Below, piece after piece: positions 10,971-19,337 of a stretch of DNA of 31,682 nt. Numbering within the stretch: position 1 is the stretch's first letter; every line of letters begins with the position of its first letter. Source of the DNA: a virus; the IMG/VR virus record IMGVR_UViG_3300034106_000906, positions 1 through 31,682 of that record. One strand, given 5' to 3'. Under the pieces are notes generated by a model that was not told the DNA's origin, ran no database searches, and saw nothing but the letters and a program-made list of their open reading frames with translations. Both the position numbers and the translations under genes were made by a program.

Positions 10971-12335
10971 ATGACAACGATAACAATAACAGCAACATTA
11001 ACATCAAATTTAAATAATGGGGGTGGTGGTCCAATACCTACTCCAACTCCTCCTGTTAATATTGTTACTCCTAATGTAACAGGATCCTCTATAATTGGGC
11101 AAACACTAACAACTACTGATGGTACATGGACAGGTACTAACCCAATAACATATTCCTATCAATGGAAGAATAATGGAGTTGATATATTAGGTGAAACTAA
11201 TAGTACTTATGTAACTGTATTTGGTGACTATGGTGATTCAATAACTTGTGAAGTAACAGGTACAAATGTTGCAGGAAGTTCATCAGCTATTAGCAATTCA
11301 ATTGTTGTAACGGCAGCAGTTCCTGTAAATACATCAGCTCCTTCTGTATCAGGGAATAATGTAGTCGGTGAAACATTAACAACAACTAATGGTGCATGGA
11401 CAGGTACATCACCGATAACATATACTTATCAATGGGTTAGAGATACAACAAACATATCAGGTGAAGTATCAAACACATATACTTTAGTACAAGCAGACGC
11501 GACCTTTGTTGTTTATTGTGTAGTTACTGCTACAAATATAGGTGGATCCGCAAACGTTAATAGTGATTCTAATTATATATTAGATGCTGACGCTAATGCT
11601 TTCTTAACAGCAACAGCAATAACAGACAATACATTAGTCGTAGCTACAAATGAGCTTGTTGTTGACTTAAAAGGATATAGTATATACACTAGATTTACAG
11701 CATTGTATCCATTTATTGGTGGAACAGCAACTACTCATAAATTTAATTTAATAAATCCTTTAGATACCAATGCAGCCTTTAGAATAGAATGGCTCGGTGG
11801 TGTTACTCATAACGCTAATGGGATAACTGGAAACGGTACAAATGGTTATGGAGAGACATATATCAAACCAAGCGTTGACTTAGTATTAAATAGTACACAT
11901 ATAGCTTTTTGGTCAAAGACTAATAGTCAAAACGCTACAGCTGAAATGGGCATCCAGGATGGATCATTAAATGCTGGATTAAGAGTTATAACGAGAAATG
12001 CATCAAATCAAACACAATACCAGGTTAATGATAATGCAAGTACAATTGTATCATCTGTTACCGATTCAAGTGGTTTTTATTGTGCATCGAGAACGGCATC
12101 AAATAGCAGAAAATTATATAAAAATGGAACGGCTATTCAAACTGCAACATCGGCATCAACTACTAGAACAACAGCTACAATTCCAGTCTTAGGGCAAAAG
12201 AATTTTAATAATACAATGATGTCTTATTTGGCTAAGAACTTTATATTTGCATCTGCTGGTGGAGGGTTAAATGATACTCAAGCAGCTGATTATTATACAG
12301 CAGTTAATAAATTTCAAACAGCTATAGGGAGATGA
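10971..12335 (+). CDS. Adhesin-like tail protein, two Ig-like domains and lectin-like C-terminus
   Basis: A 454-residue protein. A short N-terminus with GGGGPIPTPTPP linker (17-28) precedes two tandem Ig-like domains (about 31-115 and 119-200), each with G-x-TLTTT-x-G-x-WTG ... PITY-x-YQW. The C-terminal part (about 208-454) begins NAFLTATAITDN and contains YPFIGGTATTHKFNL and GTNGYGETYIKPS, a ConA-like or LamG-like domain commonly found in phage tail proteins. Such domains bind carbohydrate, so a receptor-binding or adhesive role is likely. ATG follows the previous stop with no gap, and the stop overlaps the next gene (ATGA). Confidence 0.75.
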   Translation: MTTITITATLTSNLNNGGGGPIPTPTPPVNIVTPNVTGSSIIGQTLTTTDGTWTGTNPITYSYQWKNNGVDILGETNSTYVTVFGDYGDSITCEVTGTNVAGSSSAISNSIVVTAAVPVNTSAPSVSGNNVVGETLTTTNGAWTGTSPITYTYQWVRDTTNISGEVSNTYTLVQADATFVVYCVVTATNIGGSANVNSDSNYILDADANAFLTATAITDNTLVVATNELVVDLKGYSIYTRFTALYPFIGGTATTHKFNLINPLDTNAAFRIEWLGGVTHNANGITGNGTNGYGETYIKPSVDLVLNSTHIAFWSKTNSQNATAEMGIQDGSLNAGLRVITRNASNQTQYQVNDNASTIVSSVTDSSGFYCASRTASNSRKLYKNGTAIQTATSASTTRTTATIPVLGQKNFNNTMMSYLAKNFIFASAGGGLNDTQAADYYTAVNKFQTAIGR

Positions 12336-12538
12336 CATACGTTCACTTATTAACAACAGAGCAAAAGGATGAATTAGTAGGTCAATGGTATGATCCAGAC
12401 TCTTACTTCAACCCTATCCAAGATGCAAATGACGATTGGATTATTTCAGTCGAAGAAGTTGACCAATGTGTCAACCCTAATTTTTTGTGGGTTAAGGATT
12501 TACCATTGATTGAATATATACCAAAAGAAACTAACTAA
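12332..12538 (+). CDS. Small conserved tail-associated protein (68 aa)
   Basis: ATGA overlap with the adhesin gene suggests coupled translation. The 68 residues (MTYVHLLTTEQKDELVGQWY ... SVEEVDQCVNPNFLWVKDL) are acidic and aromatic. The end WVKDLPLIEYIP is a pattern found beside phage fibre genes as I recall. The single cysteine and ISVEEV helix give no function. It may be a fibre chaperone or tip protein, by position only. Confidence 0.6.
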   Translation: MTYVHLLTTEQKDELVGQWYDPDSYFNPIQDANDDWIISVEEVDQCVNPNFLWVKDLPLIEYIPKETN

Positions 12539-12540
12539 AA

Positions 12541-12852
12541 ATGAACTATTTACTTTTACAAGTTCCGCAACAACAAAGCGTTATTGATGTTCTTATAAAC
12601 TATGGTGTACTAGGAGTATTTGCTCTTCTTATGATAGGGGTTATCTACTATATGAGTAAGCATTTTATATCCTGGCATAAAAAAAATGAGAATAGAATAG
12701 TAGAGCTAGAGAAAAGACTTGAAACGTACCTTGTAGAGGATAGAACAACCTTAATGGAGGCTGTTATGTCAAACAACCATGTTATTGAAAACAATACTGC
12801 GCTTATGAAACAGTTGATTCAGATAATAGAGAAACTAGAAAAAAATGGCTAA
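12541..12852 (+). CDS. Holin-like membrane protein (103 aa)
   Basis: One strong hydrophobic segment at about 18-40 (VLINYGVLGVFALLMIGVIYYM) is followed by a basic stretch and a long coiled coil (about 48-101). This N-terminal membrane anchor with cytoplasmic coiled coil is the shape of BhlA/XhlA-type lysis accessory proteins and some holins. It overlaps the amidase start by 8 nt and comes first in the lysis cassette. An alternative is a structural membrane protein. Confidence 0.65.
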   Translation: MNYLLLQVPQQQSVIDVLINYGVLGVFALLMIGVIYYMSKHFISWHKKNENRIVELEKRLETYLVEDRTTLMEAVMSNNHVIENNTALMKQLIQIIEKLEKNG

Positions 12853-13498
12853 TAAACAAACAGTTCTTTATATTGACGCAGGGCATGGTGGATTAGACCC
12901 TATGACAAAAGAATACCTTACCCCTGAAAAGATAGGTAAGAAAACCTTACACACTAACGGTAAGGCGTACCATAATAACGGTTGGTTCTATGAAGGACAC
13001 TTCAATAGACAGATAGCAAAAAAGTTTATCGAGGAAGCAAAGAAGGCAGGATTCCATTGTGTACCTGTTTACCATCCATGGCAGGACAATAGTTTATCAG
13101 ATAGAACAGATACGGCAAACGCCATGAACCAAAAGTTTGGAACAAGGTCACTATTCCTTTCATTCCATGCTAATGCTGCCGGAGTAGGAACAGCACCACA
13201 GACAGGAGCTGAGGGTGTTTGCTCATTCGTCTATAAGTTAGGCACAGAGACAGCTAACCTGGCATTATCTGTTACTCAGAACTTAGAGAAGGTATTTGAC
13301 AAGTATGGTAGCAAAAGGAGAGCTTCTTTAGTGCTTGACAATCCACTTCATATTACTACAGCTACTAAGATGCCGGCTATATTGTTAGAGCTTGGGTTTT
13401 TTGACAGTGCAAACAATGCTGACTTATTGATCAACCCTACATTCAGAGATGAATTAGTAAAGGTAATGATTGAAACGTTAAAAACTAAATTAGCATAA
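12845..13498 (+). CDS. N-acetylmuramoyl-L-alanine amidase (Amidase_3 endolysin)
   Basis: A 217-residue single-domain enzyme. The zinc and catalytic residues of Amidase_3 are visible: DAGHGG with H14, E50 in WFYEGHFN, H108 in SFHANA and E182 in ILLELGFF. It cleaves the amide bond between muramic acid and L-alanine in peptidoglycan. There is no signal peptide, so it needs a holin (12541 or 3369). No separate binding domain is present, which is usual in phages of Gram-negative hosts. Its stop overlaps the next start (TAATG). Confidence 0.93.
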   Translation: MANKQTVLYIDAGHGGLDPMTKEYLTPEKIGKKTLHTNGKAYHNNGWFYEGHFNRQIAKKFIEEAKKAGFHCVPVYHPWQDNSLSDRTDTANAMNQKFGTRSLFLSFHANAAGVGTAPQTGAEGVCSFVYKLGTETANLALSVTQNLEKVFDKYGSKRRASLVLDNPLHITTATKMPAILLELGFFDSANNADLLINPTFRDELVKVMIETLKTKLA

Positions 13499-13833
13499 TG
13501 AAAAACTTTTATTTATACATATGCTTTGCAATAGTCATTATAGCCATGCTTATCTATTTTGTAAGTGAGCAGAACCTGACTAATAGATTTATAAATGACT
13601 TACAGAATAAAGAGCTTGAAAACATCAAAAAGATAGAGCGTAAACTTGACAGCCTTAAATCTGAAAGCGTAAAGATTGATAATGTTATTGACAGCCTAAA
13701 AAATTACATTGATATTAAAGAAAAGAAATTATCAATAAGCATACAAGAAATAAAAAATAAAAAAGATGTACCGACTCGTAATGTTAACGACAGTAGTTAT
13801 TTTTCTTTGCTTAAAGAGCTACAGCCAAAATAA
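13498..13833 (+). CDS. Spanin-like inner-membrane protein (i-spanin type)
   Basis: A 111-residue protein. An N-terminal hydrophobic segment (about 3-22, FYLYICFAIVIIAMLIYFV) is followed by a long periplasmic coiled coil (about 24-95). This topology is that of i-spanins (Rz-like), which link the inner and outer membranes at the last step of lysis in Gram-negative hosts. It begins at the amidase stop (TAATG). Its last 68 nt are shared, in another frame, with the next gene. Spanins diverge quickly, so the evidence is topology and position. Confidence 0.6.
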   Translation: MKNFYLYICFAIVIIAMLIYFVSEQNLTNRFINDLQNKELENIKKIERKLDSLKSESVKIDNVIDSLKNYIDIKEKKLSISIQEIKNKKDVPTRNVNDSSYFSLLKELQPK

Positions 13834-14221
13834 TCCGAAGATTGACATTAAGATAGTTGATAATGACACTGTCTTCGTTTTTAATAAAGCTTACGCAGTT
13901 TACCTGGTAAATAAGTTTGACAGCTTAAAACATTTTAAGACTGCATATTTTGACTGTACAGCCACTTTAGACAGTGCGGTGACAGTGATGTATGATTATA
14001 AGAAAATAATAGCTATAAATGACGATTTGATAGTAAATTTAAATAAACAAATACTATACTGCGATGAGCTTGCTGAGTCTTACAATAAGTCTGACAATTT
14101 AAACAAGGCGTTACAAGCTGATTTAAAAAAACAATTAAGAAGGACAAATCTTTGGAATGGCATTGGTTGGGCTGCTATATCAACAACAATATTAACTTCC
14201 ATACTATTTATAATAAAATAA
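13766..14221 (+). CDS. Second spanin-like protein with signal and C-terminal TM
   Basis: A 151-residue protein starting inside the preceding gene in the +1 frame (overlap 13766-13833). The N-terminus (MLTTVVIFLCLKSYSQ after the second Met) is a signal peptide-like stretch with a Cys but no perfect lipobox. A periplasmic helical region follows, and a C-terminal TM (about 131-150, WAAISTTILTSILFIIK) closes it. A signal plus C-terminal TM resembles unimolecular spanins, though it could be an o-spanin partner of 13498. Start may be 13766 or ATG 13781. No promoter upstream. Confidence 0.6.
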   Translation: MYRLVMLTTVVIFLCLKSYSQNNPKIDIKIVDNDTVFVFNKAYAVYLVNKFDSLKHFKTAYFDCTATLDSAVTVMYDYKKIIAINDDLIVNLNKQILYCDELAESYNKSDNLNKALQADLKKQLRRTNLWNGIGWAAISTTILTSILFIIK

Positions 14222-14226
14222 AATTT

Positions 14227-14234
14227 TATATTTG
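14227..14234 (+). promoter_or_regulatory. TATATTTG promoter box before the fibre operon
   Basis: TATATTTGTAA, a match to TAnnTTTG, ends 23 nt before ATG 14258. The leader ACTTAATCAAATTCAAATCAA resembles the leaders at 8552 and 21819. It lies right after the spanin-like gene, so it may start a new operon of structural genes. Confidence 0.55.
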
Positions 14235-14257
14235 TAACTTAATCAAATTCAAATCAA

Positions 14258-14497
14258 ATGGAAATCTTAAAAAATTACGTTTTACAGGAAGAATTAGAGA
14301 GAATACAGGCTATGAATGCTGACTTTGCTAAGGCTAAAATGGCATTAGGAGAGTTAGAATTAAACAAGCAGAGTATTTTAAATCAGATAAACGCTATGCG
14401 TCAAGAGTTTTATGACTATGAGAGATTGTTAATCAATAAGTATGGTCAAGACTCAGTGATAAACTTACAAACAGGAGAAGTAACTAAAAAAACATAA
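14258..14497 (+). CDS. Small coiled-coil protein (79 aa)
   Basis: Residues 1-62 are one long amphipathic helix (LQEELERIQAMNADFAKAKMALGELELNKQSIL...) with good heptads, followed by NKYGQDSVINLQTGEVTKK. Such short coiled-coil proteins ending in a 'G-x-x-xL-x-TGE' tail occur next to fibre genes in Bacteroidota phages as I recall. The start follows the TATATTTG box. It lies 2 nt before the fibre gene. A fibre-assembly or scaffold-like job is possible; function unknown. Confidence 0.65.
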   Translation: MEILKNYVLQEELERIQAMNADFAKAKMALGELELNKQSILNQINAMRQEFYDYERLLINKYGQDSVINLQTGEVTKKT

Positions 14498-14499
14498 TA

Positions 14500-15564
14500 A
14501 TGGCAAAGATAAGTACCTATGCATCTGTAGCACCATCGCTAAGTGATATGTTAATTGGAACTGACGTGAATGACATGGACAGTACTAAAAATTTTACGGT
14601 AGGAAGTATTATAAATCTAGCTTCTTCAAGTAGCTTGTTAGTTCCTTATACTGGTGCTAATGCTAATGTTGACTTGGGTGTTTATTCTATAGAGTCAAGC
14701 TCATTTATTGTGGGTGGTGGATTGTCTACACAGTTTTTAAAGGCTGATGGAACTTTAGATTCAACTACTTACTTGAGTACAAGTACAGCTGGCGCAACGT
14801 ATGTTCCATATTCTGGTGCTACACAGGATGTTGACTTAGGGTCAAATAACTTAACTGCTGACGTATTATTTACAACAGATAGAGTGCAGACAAGTTTGAT
14901 TGTTCCTGAAACAGGAGCTGGTGGTGTTATCGATATCGGATTGAAATTAGCACCGTATATAACTGTTGATACTGCAAATCAAAGAGTTGATTTAAATAAA
15001 CCTCTATATGTAGATAGTAGCACTGGTACAGCAGGACAGATATTAACAAGTCAAGGATCAGGATCTGAACCAACATGGGTAACGCCTGCGTATGTAGTTC
15101 CAAGTTACGGATCATTTTATGACACTACTACACAGACAACTGCCGGAAATGAGAACTTGGCAATGAAATTTAATACTACAGACACTAGTAGTACAAATGG
15201 ATTTAGTATTACTAATGATACATTAGGAAGACCTACAAGAATTACATCTACAGTAACAGGTATATATAATGTTCAATTTTCAGCACAACTTCATAAAACT
15301 TCAACAGGTCCTGCTCAACAGGTTTATATATGGTTTAGAGTAAATAATGTAGATATTCCTGATAGTGCAACAGTTCTTACATTAGCTAATAATGGAGATT
15401 TTTTAGTAGCTGCATGGAATTTTTTTACGCCATTAACGGCGGGTCAGTATGTAGAGATAATGTGGAGAGCATCGGCTTCAAATATTGAGCTTCAAAGGAA
15501 TACAACAATTCCGAGTGTTCCAGGTATTCCATCAGTTATAGCAACAATAGAAAAAGTGTCTTAA
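14500..15564 (+). CDS. Tail fibre/appendage protein (354 aa)
   Basis: Residues 1-45 (MAKISTYASVAPSLSDMLIGTD...) look like a virion-attachment segment. Two imperfect repeats follow: VPYTGANANVDLG (48-60) and VPYSGATQDVDLG (102-114), which are typical of fibre repeats in Bacteroidota phages. The C-terminal 140 residues (GFSITNDTLGRPTRIT ... QFSAQLHKTS ... VYIWFRVNNVDIPDSATVL ... PSVIATIEKVS) have a C1q/TNF-like jelly-roll pattern common at fibre tips. It is probably a trimeric host-recognition fibre. The stop overlaps the next start. Confidence 0.75.
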   Translation: MAKISTYASVAPSLSDMLIGTDVNDMDSTKNFTVGSIINLASSSSLLVPYTGANANVDLGVYSIESSSFIVGGGLSTQFLKADGTLDSTTYLSTSTAGATYVPYSGATQDVDLGSNNLTADVLFTTDRVQTSLIVPETGAGGVIDIGLKLAPYITVDTANQRVDLNKPLYVDSSTGTAGQILTSQGSGSEPTWVTPAYVVPSYGSFYDTTTQTTAGNENLAMKFNTTDTSSTNGFSITNDTLGRPTRITSTVTGIYNVQFSAQLHKTSTGPAQQVYIWFRVNNVDIPDSATVLTLANNGDFLVAAWNFFTPLTAGQYVEIMWRASASNIELQRNTTIPSVPGIPSVIATIEKVS

Positions 15565-15791
15565 TGGATATAAGAAAGATATCAGTAGGTCCTGACTATA
15601 AGAACGGAGCAATACATTATATCGTTGGGCAGAAAGTACTCAACGATAGTAATGCTATCCATCTTATAAAGAGAGACCCTGATACATTTTCTATCAAGAT
15701 ATACATAATAAACAAGAAGGGCGAGATAGTCCTTTGGAAAGAATTAAATCAAACAATTCCAATTTCAATCGAATTTAATATAGATTTTTAA
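15564..15791 (+). CDS. Conserved phage hypothetical (75 aa)
   Basis: Begins MDIRKISVGPDYKNGAIHYIVGQ and ends NQTIPISIEFNIDF. The start 'ISVGPDYK..AIHYIVGQ.VL' and 'iWKE.N..iPISIE.ni.F' pattern recurs in Bacteroidota phages of this architecture as I recall; no function is known. Overlaps both neighbours by one base (TAATG on each side), indicating coupled expression between a fibre and the GroES-like gene. The protein is likely a small beta domain. Position suggests tail or virion assembly. Confidence 0.65.
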   Translation: MDIRKISVGPDYKNGAIHYIVGQKVLNDSNAIHLIKRDPDTFSIKIYIINKKGEIVLWKELNQTIPISIEFNIDF

Positions 15792-16366
15792 TGAAATCAC
15801 TAACTCAGTTTATAGTTAAACCTATGAATGGGAGTCGATATAACAACATTAAAAACATAGCTGGTATAGACTTTATTGTCAATACGTCAGAGGAAGAGGC
15901 TAAGTTCTCGAACCGCTATGCTGAAGTTATAGAGACACCACTAGGTTATAACGGACCAATAAAGAACGGGGATACTTTAATAGTACACCACAATGCGTTT
16001 AAGTTTTACAATGACGTAAGAGGAAAACGCAGAAGCGGTAAGAGCTTTTTAAAAGATGACTTATTCTTAATAGATGAAGAGCAGTTCTTTTTATATAAGA
16101 GTGATGGTAAGTGGAATGCTTATGACAGGTATTGTTTTATAAAGCCAATACCGGCAACAGAGAGCTATATCAAAAAGCCATTCTCTTTAGAACCGTTGAT
16201 GGGTGTAATGGTATACCCCAACGAATATCTTAAAAGTAAGGGTGTCAACGAAGGTGATACCGTGTGCTTCGCCCCGAATGGCGAGTACGAATTTGACATT
16301 GATGGTGAAAAGCTATATAGGATGTACGATCATTTTGTAACACTGAAACTAAATCCGATATGCTGA
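15791..16366 (+). CDS. Conserved phage protein (191 aa), beta-barrel like
   Basis: The first 75 residues (FIVKPMNGSRYNN ... DFIVNTS ... AEVIETP ... IKNGDTLIVHHNAFKFYND) follow the same order of strands as GroES: a start strand, a loop, a turn and a GDTLIV strand. The resemblance is to the fold only; no direct GroES motif is found. The second half contains RYCFIKPIPATESYI and DGEKLYRMYDHFVTLKLNPIC. It is a conserved phage protein as I recall, role unknown. It begins at the preceding stop and is followed by an oxygenase-like gene. Confidence 0.6.
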   Translation: MKSLTQFIVKPMNGSRYNNIKNIAGIDFIVNTSEEEAKFSNRYAEVIETPLGYNGPIKNGDTLIVHHNAFKFYNDVRGKRRSGKSFLKDDLFLIDEEQFFLYKSDGKWNAYDRYCFIKPIPATESYIKKPFSLEPLMGVMVYPNEYLKSKGVNEGDTVCFAPNGEYEFDIDGEKLYRMYDHFVTLKLNPIC

Positions 16367-16368
16367 TA

Positions 16369-16839
16369 ATGACAAAAGATAATGTACTTAGTAGTCCAAA
16401 AATTTATGTCAGAGATATATTTGACATAGGATTTCAGGATGTAAAAGATGGAGATAAGGTATTTAAAAATATCCAATTCAGAGAAAAAGATGAGTTTTAT
16501 AAACTTGTTTCTTTTATATTTCCTAACTATTATGTAACTTATAATTTTGTTAGGCAGTCTCCTTTGAATCAGTTAGAGCCAAATTTCATACATACTGATG
16601 AAATGATGGGAGACATTACGGTTATTCTTTATTTAAATGAAGAGTCTCCTAAAGAAGATGGAACAACAATATATGACGATCAAGGCAATCCATTATGTAA
16701 ATTTTACTCAAAATTTAATAGGATGGTAGCATTTGAATCTGAAGTTCCTCACTCAAGAAATATATATGAAAACTTTGGAGAAGGAGAGCAGTCAAGATTG
16801 GTTCAGGTTATATTTTTAAAAGCAAAGGATGAGCACTAG
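16369..16839 (+). CDS. 2OG-Fe(II) oxygenase-like protein
   Basis: A 156-residue protein (or 159 from ATG 16360, which would overlap the preceding gene). The 2OG-Fe(II) facial-triad pattern is visible: H75-x-D77 in NFIHTDEMM, H128 in EVPHSR and R143 in QSRLVQVIF, spaced as in prolyl-hydroxylase-like enzymes. The family hydroxylates proteins or small molecules using 2-oxoglutarate and iron. Phage members are often near structural genes, so a virion or host protein may be the substrate. It sits just before TerS- and TerL-like genes, with 11-nt overlap. The match is motif-level. Confidence 0.65.
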   Translation: MTKDNVLSSPKIYVRDIFDIGFQDVKDGDKVFKNIQFREKDEFYKLVSFIFPNYYVTYNFVRQSPLNQLEPNFIHTDEMMGDITVILYLNEESPKEDGTTIYDDQGNPLCKFYSKFNRMVAFESEVPHSRNIYENFGEGEQSRLVQVIFLKAKDEH

Positions 16840-17110
16840 AGAAACAAAGTTGAAGATAATAGCAGCTGGTCATAGAGCAGTAGAAGAGTTGATTAAAGTT
16901 GCCCAAGAGAAGATTATAGCTCCAGAAAGTGGTGATGATTTATCAGCAGATAAGTTGAAAAACGCTGCGGCAACAAAAAAATTAGCTATATTTGATGCTT
17001 TTGAGATACTCAATAAGATTGAGGCAGAAAGAGAAGCCCTTGACTTTGCGGACAGGGGAATTAGTAAAGTAGAATCAAAACAAGGATTTGCAGAAAGAAG
17101 GTCAAAATAA
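16829..17110 (+). CDS. Small helical protein before terminase, possible TerS
   Basis: The 93-residue protein is helical (MSTRETKLKIIAAGHRAVEELIKVAQ ... DLSADKLKNAAATKKLAIFDAFEILNKIEAEREAL). The SADKLKNAAATKK-like segment occurs upstream of TerL in related phages as I recall. Small helical proteins in that place are often the small terminase subunit, which binds the packaging site, but no HTH is evident here. It overlaps the oxygenase-like stop by 11 nt and the TerL start by 23 nt. Confidence in a gene is high, in TerS moderate. Confidence 0.6.
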   Translation: MSTRETKLKIIAAGHRAVEELIKVAQEKIIAPESGDDLSADKLKNAAATKKLAIFDAFEILNKIEAEREALDFADRGISKVESKQGFAERRSK

Positions 17111-19337
17111 AAGCTTATATTATGTCGTAAAAGACTTGATACCTAAAGAATCAATTTCTAGAAAAAATAATTCTAGAACATGGGTCTATGGCTATAATGA
17201 TAAATATGACGTTGTTGTTATCTCAAAGACAGGTCAGATAGGCGAAATAATAAACATAAATGGTATAAACATAGCGCTTCCTTTAGAGCCTAATGAAATC
17301 CATAAAAGAAGCAATACAAAGTCTGAGCAGCACTGGGAAAGACTTAAAGTCCCAAGAGACCTTGAAAAGATATCTTCTATATTTAATTGGAACGAGAAAC
17401 CTATGGAGTTTAAAAACTTATGGGTTGATTATATCGAGCGAGAGTTCGACTATCGTGAGCAAGGTTTTTGGTTTATGAATAATGGCAATCCTTGTTATAT
17501 AACAGGATCGCACTATATGTATCTTCAATGGTCAAGTATTGACGTAGGATATCCTGACTTTCGTGAAGCTAACAGAATATTATTCTTGTATTGGGAAGCC
17601 TGTAAGGCTGACGAGAGATCATTTGGAATGATATACCTTAAGATAAGACGTTCAGGTTTCTCATTTATGACAGCATCTGAATGTGTTAATCAAGGAACTC
17701 TAGCAAGAGACTCAAGACTTGGAATCCTTTCTAAGACTGGTGCTGATGCTAAGAAGATGTTTACCGATAAGGTAGTACCAATCAATAGCAAACTTCCTTT
17801 CTTTTTTAAACCTATTATGGATGGTATGGACAAGCCAAAAACGGAGCTTGCTTTCCGTGTTCCAGCATCAAGGATTACAAAGAAGAATATGCACGAGATT
17901 GGAGATAATGACATCGTAGGATTAGATACAAGTATAGACTGGAAGAATACTGAGGACAACTCTTATGACGGTGAGAAGTTATTATTCTTAGCGCATGACG
18001 AGAGTGGGAAGTGGTTAAAACCAAATAATATTTTGAATAACTGGCGTGTAACGAAAACTTGTTTGCGTCTAGGTAGTAAGATTATCGGAAAGTGTATGAT
18101 GGGATCAACGTCAAACGCTTTGAATAAAGGGGGAGAGAATTTTAAGTCACTGTACTACGATTCGGATCCAAGTATTAGGAATGCCAATGGTCAGACAAAG
18201 AGTGGTCTGTATTCCTTATTCATTCCAATGGAGTGGAATATGGAAGGGTTTATTGATAGATATGGAATGCCAGTACTAAGGAAGCCAAGTGCCCATATAC
18301 AGGGAGTTGATGGTGGCATGATTAAGAATGGGGCTATTGACTATTGGGAAAATGAGGTTGACTCTTTAAAGAATGACGCTGATGCTTTGAATGAGTTTTA
18401 TCGTCAGTTCCCTAGGACAGAGTCACACGCATTTAGAGATGAAAGTAAGCAGGCATTATTTAACCTGACAAAGATATATCAACAGATTGATTATAACGAT
18501 TCATTGATACCTGAGCATTATTTGACAAGAGGGTCATTTTCGTGGAAGGATGGTATAAAAGATACTAAGGTTATTTGGACACCTAACAGGAATGGTAGAT
18601 TCTTAATAAGTTGGTTCCCACCTTCATACTATACGAACAATGTACATGAGAGGAACGGTATAAAATATCCAGGGAATGAACACTTAGGGTCTTTTGGATG
18701 TGACCCATATGATATATCAGCAGTAGTAGGTGGTAGAGGGTCGTGTGGATCATTACATGGTATGACAAAGTTCCACATGGACGATGCTCCAGCCAATGAG
18801 TTCTTTTTAGAATATGTAGCAAGACCACAAACAGCAGAGATATTTTTTGAAGAAATACTAATGGCTTGTGTTTACTATGGGATGCCGGTACTCATAGAAA
18901 ATAACAAACCACGATTACTATACCATTTTAAGAATAGAGGATACAGGGGTTATTGTATGAATAGACCGGACAAACAGCTCAATAAGCTAACAAAAACAGA
19001 GCGAGAACTTGGAGGAATACCAAACTCATCTGAGGATGTCAAGCAGTCTCACGCAGCAGCGATTGAGTCATATATTGAGAAGTATGTTGGATTAGATCAC
19101 ACAGGTGCGTATAGAGATCCTGACGTAATAGGAACTATGTATTTTACAAGGACATTAGAGGATTGGGCAAAGTTTGATATAAACGATAGAACAAAATATG
19201 ATGCTACGATTAGTTCAGGATTAGCAATAATGGCAAATCAAAAACACCTTTATATGCCTGAGAAGAAAGAATCGAAAATTATTATTAACTTTGCTAGATA
19301 TACAAACGATGGAATAACAAGTCAATTAATGAAATGA
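17088..19337 (+). CDS. Large terminase subunit (crAss-like type)
   Basis: A 749-residue packaging ATPase-nuclease. A degenerate Walker A region lies at about 184-193 (KIRRSGFSF) and Walker B at about 302-306 (LLFLAHDESG). The nuclease domain has FGCDPYD (about 537-543) and IENNK (about 603-607) as acidic and conserved sites, and a late HAAAIESYI segment. It cuts concatemers and drives DNA into the portal. The only possible starts in the open stretch are non-ATG; I accept TTG 17088, since the N-terminal residues LYYVVKDLIP and WVYGYN are conserved in this family. The first in-frame ATG would drop over 100 residues. The stop overlaps the portal start (ATGA). Confidence 0.88.
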   Translation: MQKEGQNKSLYYVVKDLIPKESISRKNNSRTWVYGYNDKYDVVVISKTGQIGEIININGINIALPLEPNEIHKRSNTKSEQHWERLKVPRDLEKISSIFNWNEKPMEFKNLWVDYIEREFDYREQGFWFMNNGNPCYITGSHYMYLQWSSIDVGYPDFREANRILFLYWEACKADERSFGMIYLKIRRSGFSFMTASECVNQGTLARDSRLGILSKTGADAKKMFTDKVVPINSKLPFFFKPIMDGMDKPKTELAFRVPASRITKKNMHEIGDNDIVGLDTSIDWKNTEDNSYDGEKLLFLAHDESGKWLKPNNILNNWRVTKTCLRLGSKIIGKCMMGSTSNALNKGGENFKSLYYDSDPSIRNANGQTKSGLYSLFIPMEWNMEGFIDRYGMPVLRKPSAHIQGVDGGMIKNGAIDYWENEVDSLKNDADALNEFYRQFPRTESHAFRDESKQALFNLTKIYQQIDYNDSLIPEHYLTRGSFSWKDGIKDTKVIWTPNRNGRFLISWFPPSYYTNNVHERNGIKYPGNEHLGSFGCDPYDISAVVGGRGSCGSLHGMTKFHMDDAPANEFFLEYVARPQTAEIFFEEILMACVYYGMPVLIENNKPRLLYHFKNRGYRGYCMNRPDKQLNKLTKTERELGGIPNSSEDVKQSHAAAIESYIEKYVGLDHTGAYRDPDVIGTMYFTRTLEDWAKFDINDRTKYDATISSGLAIMANQKHLYMPEKKESKIIINFARYTNDGITSQLMK

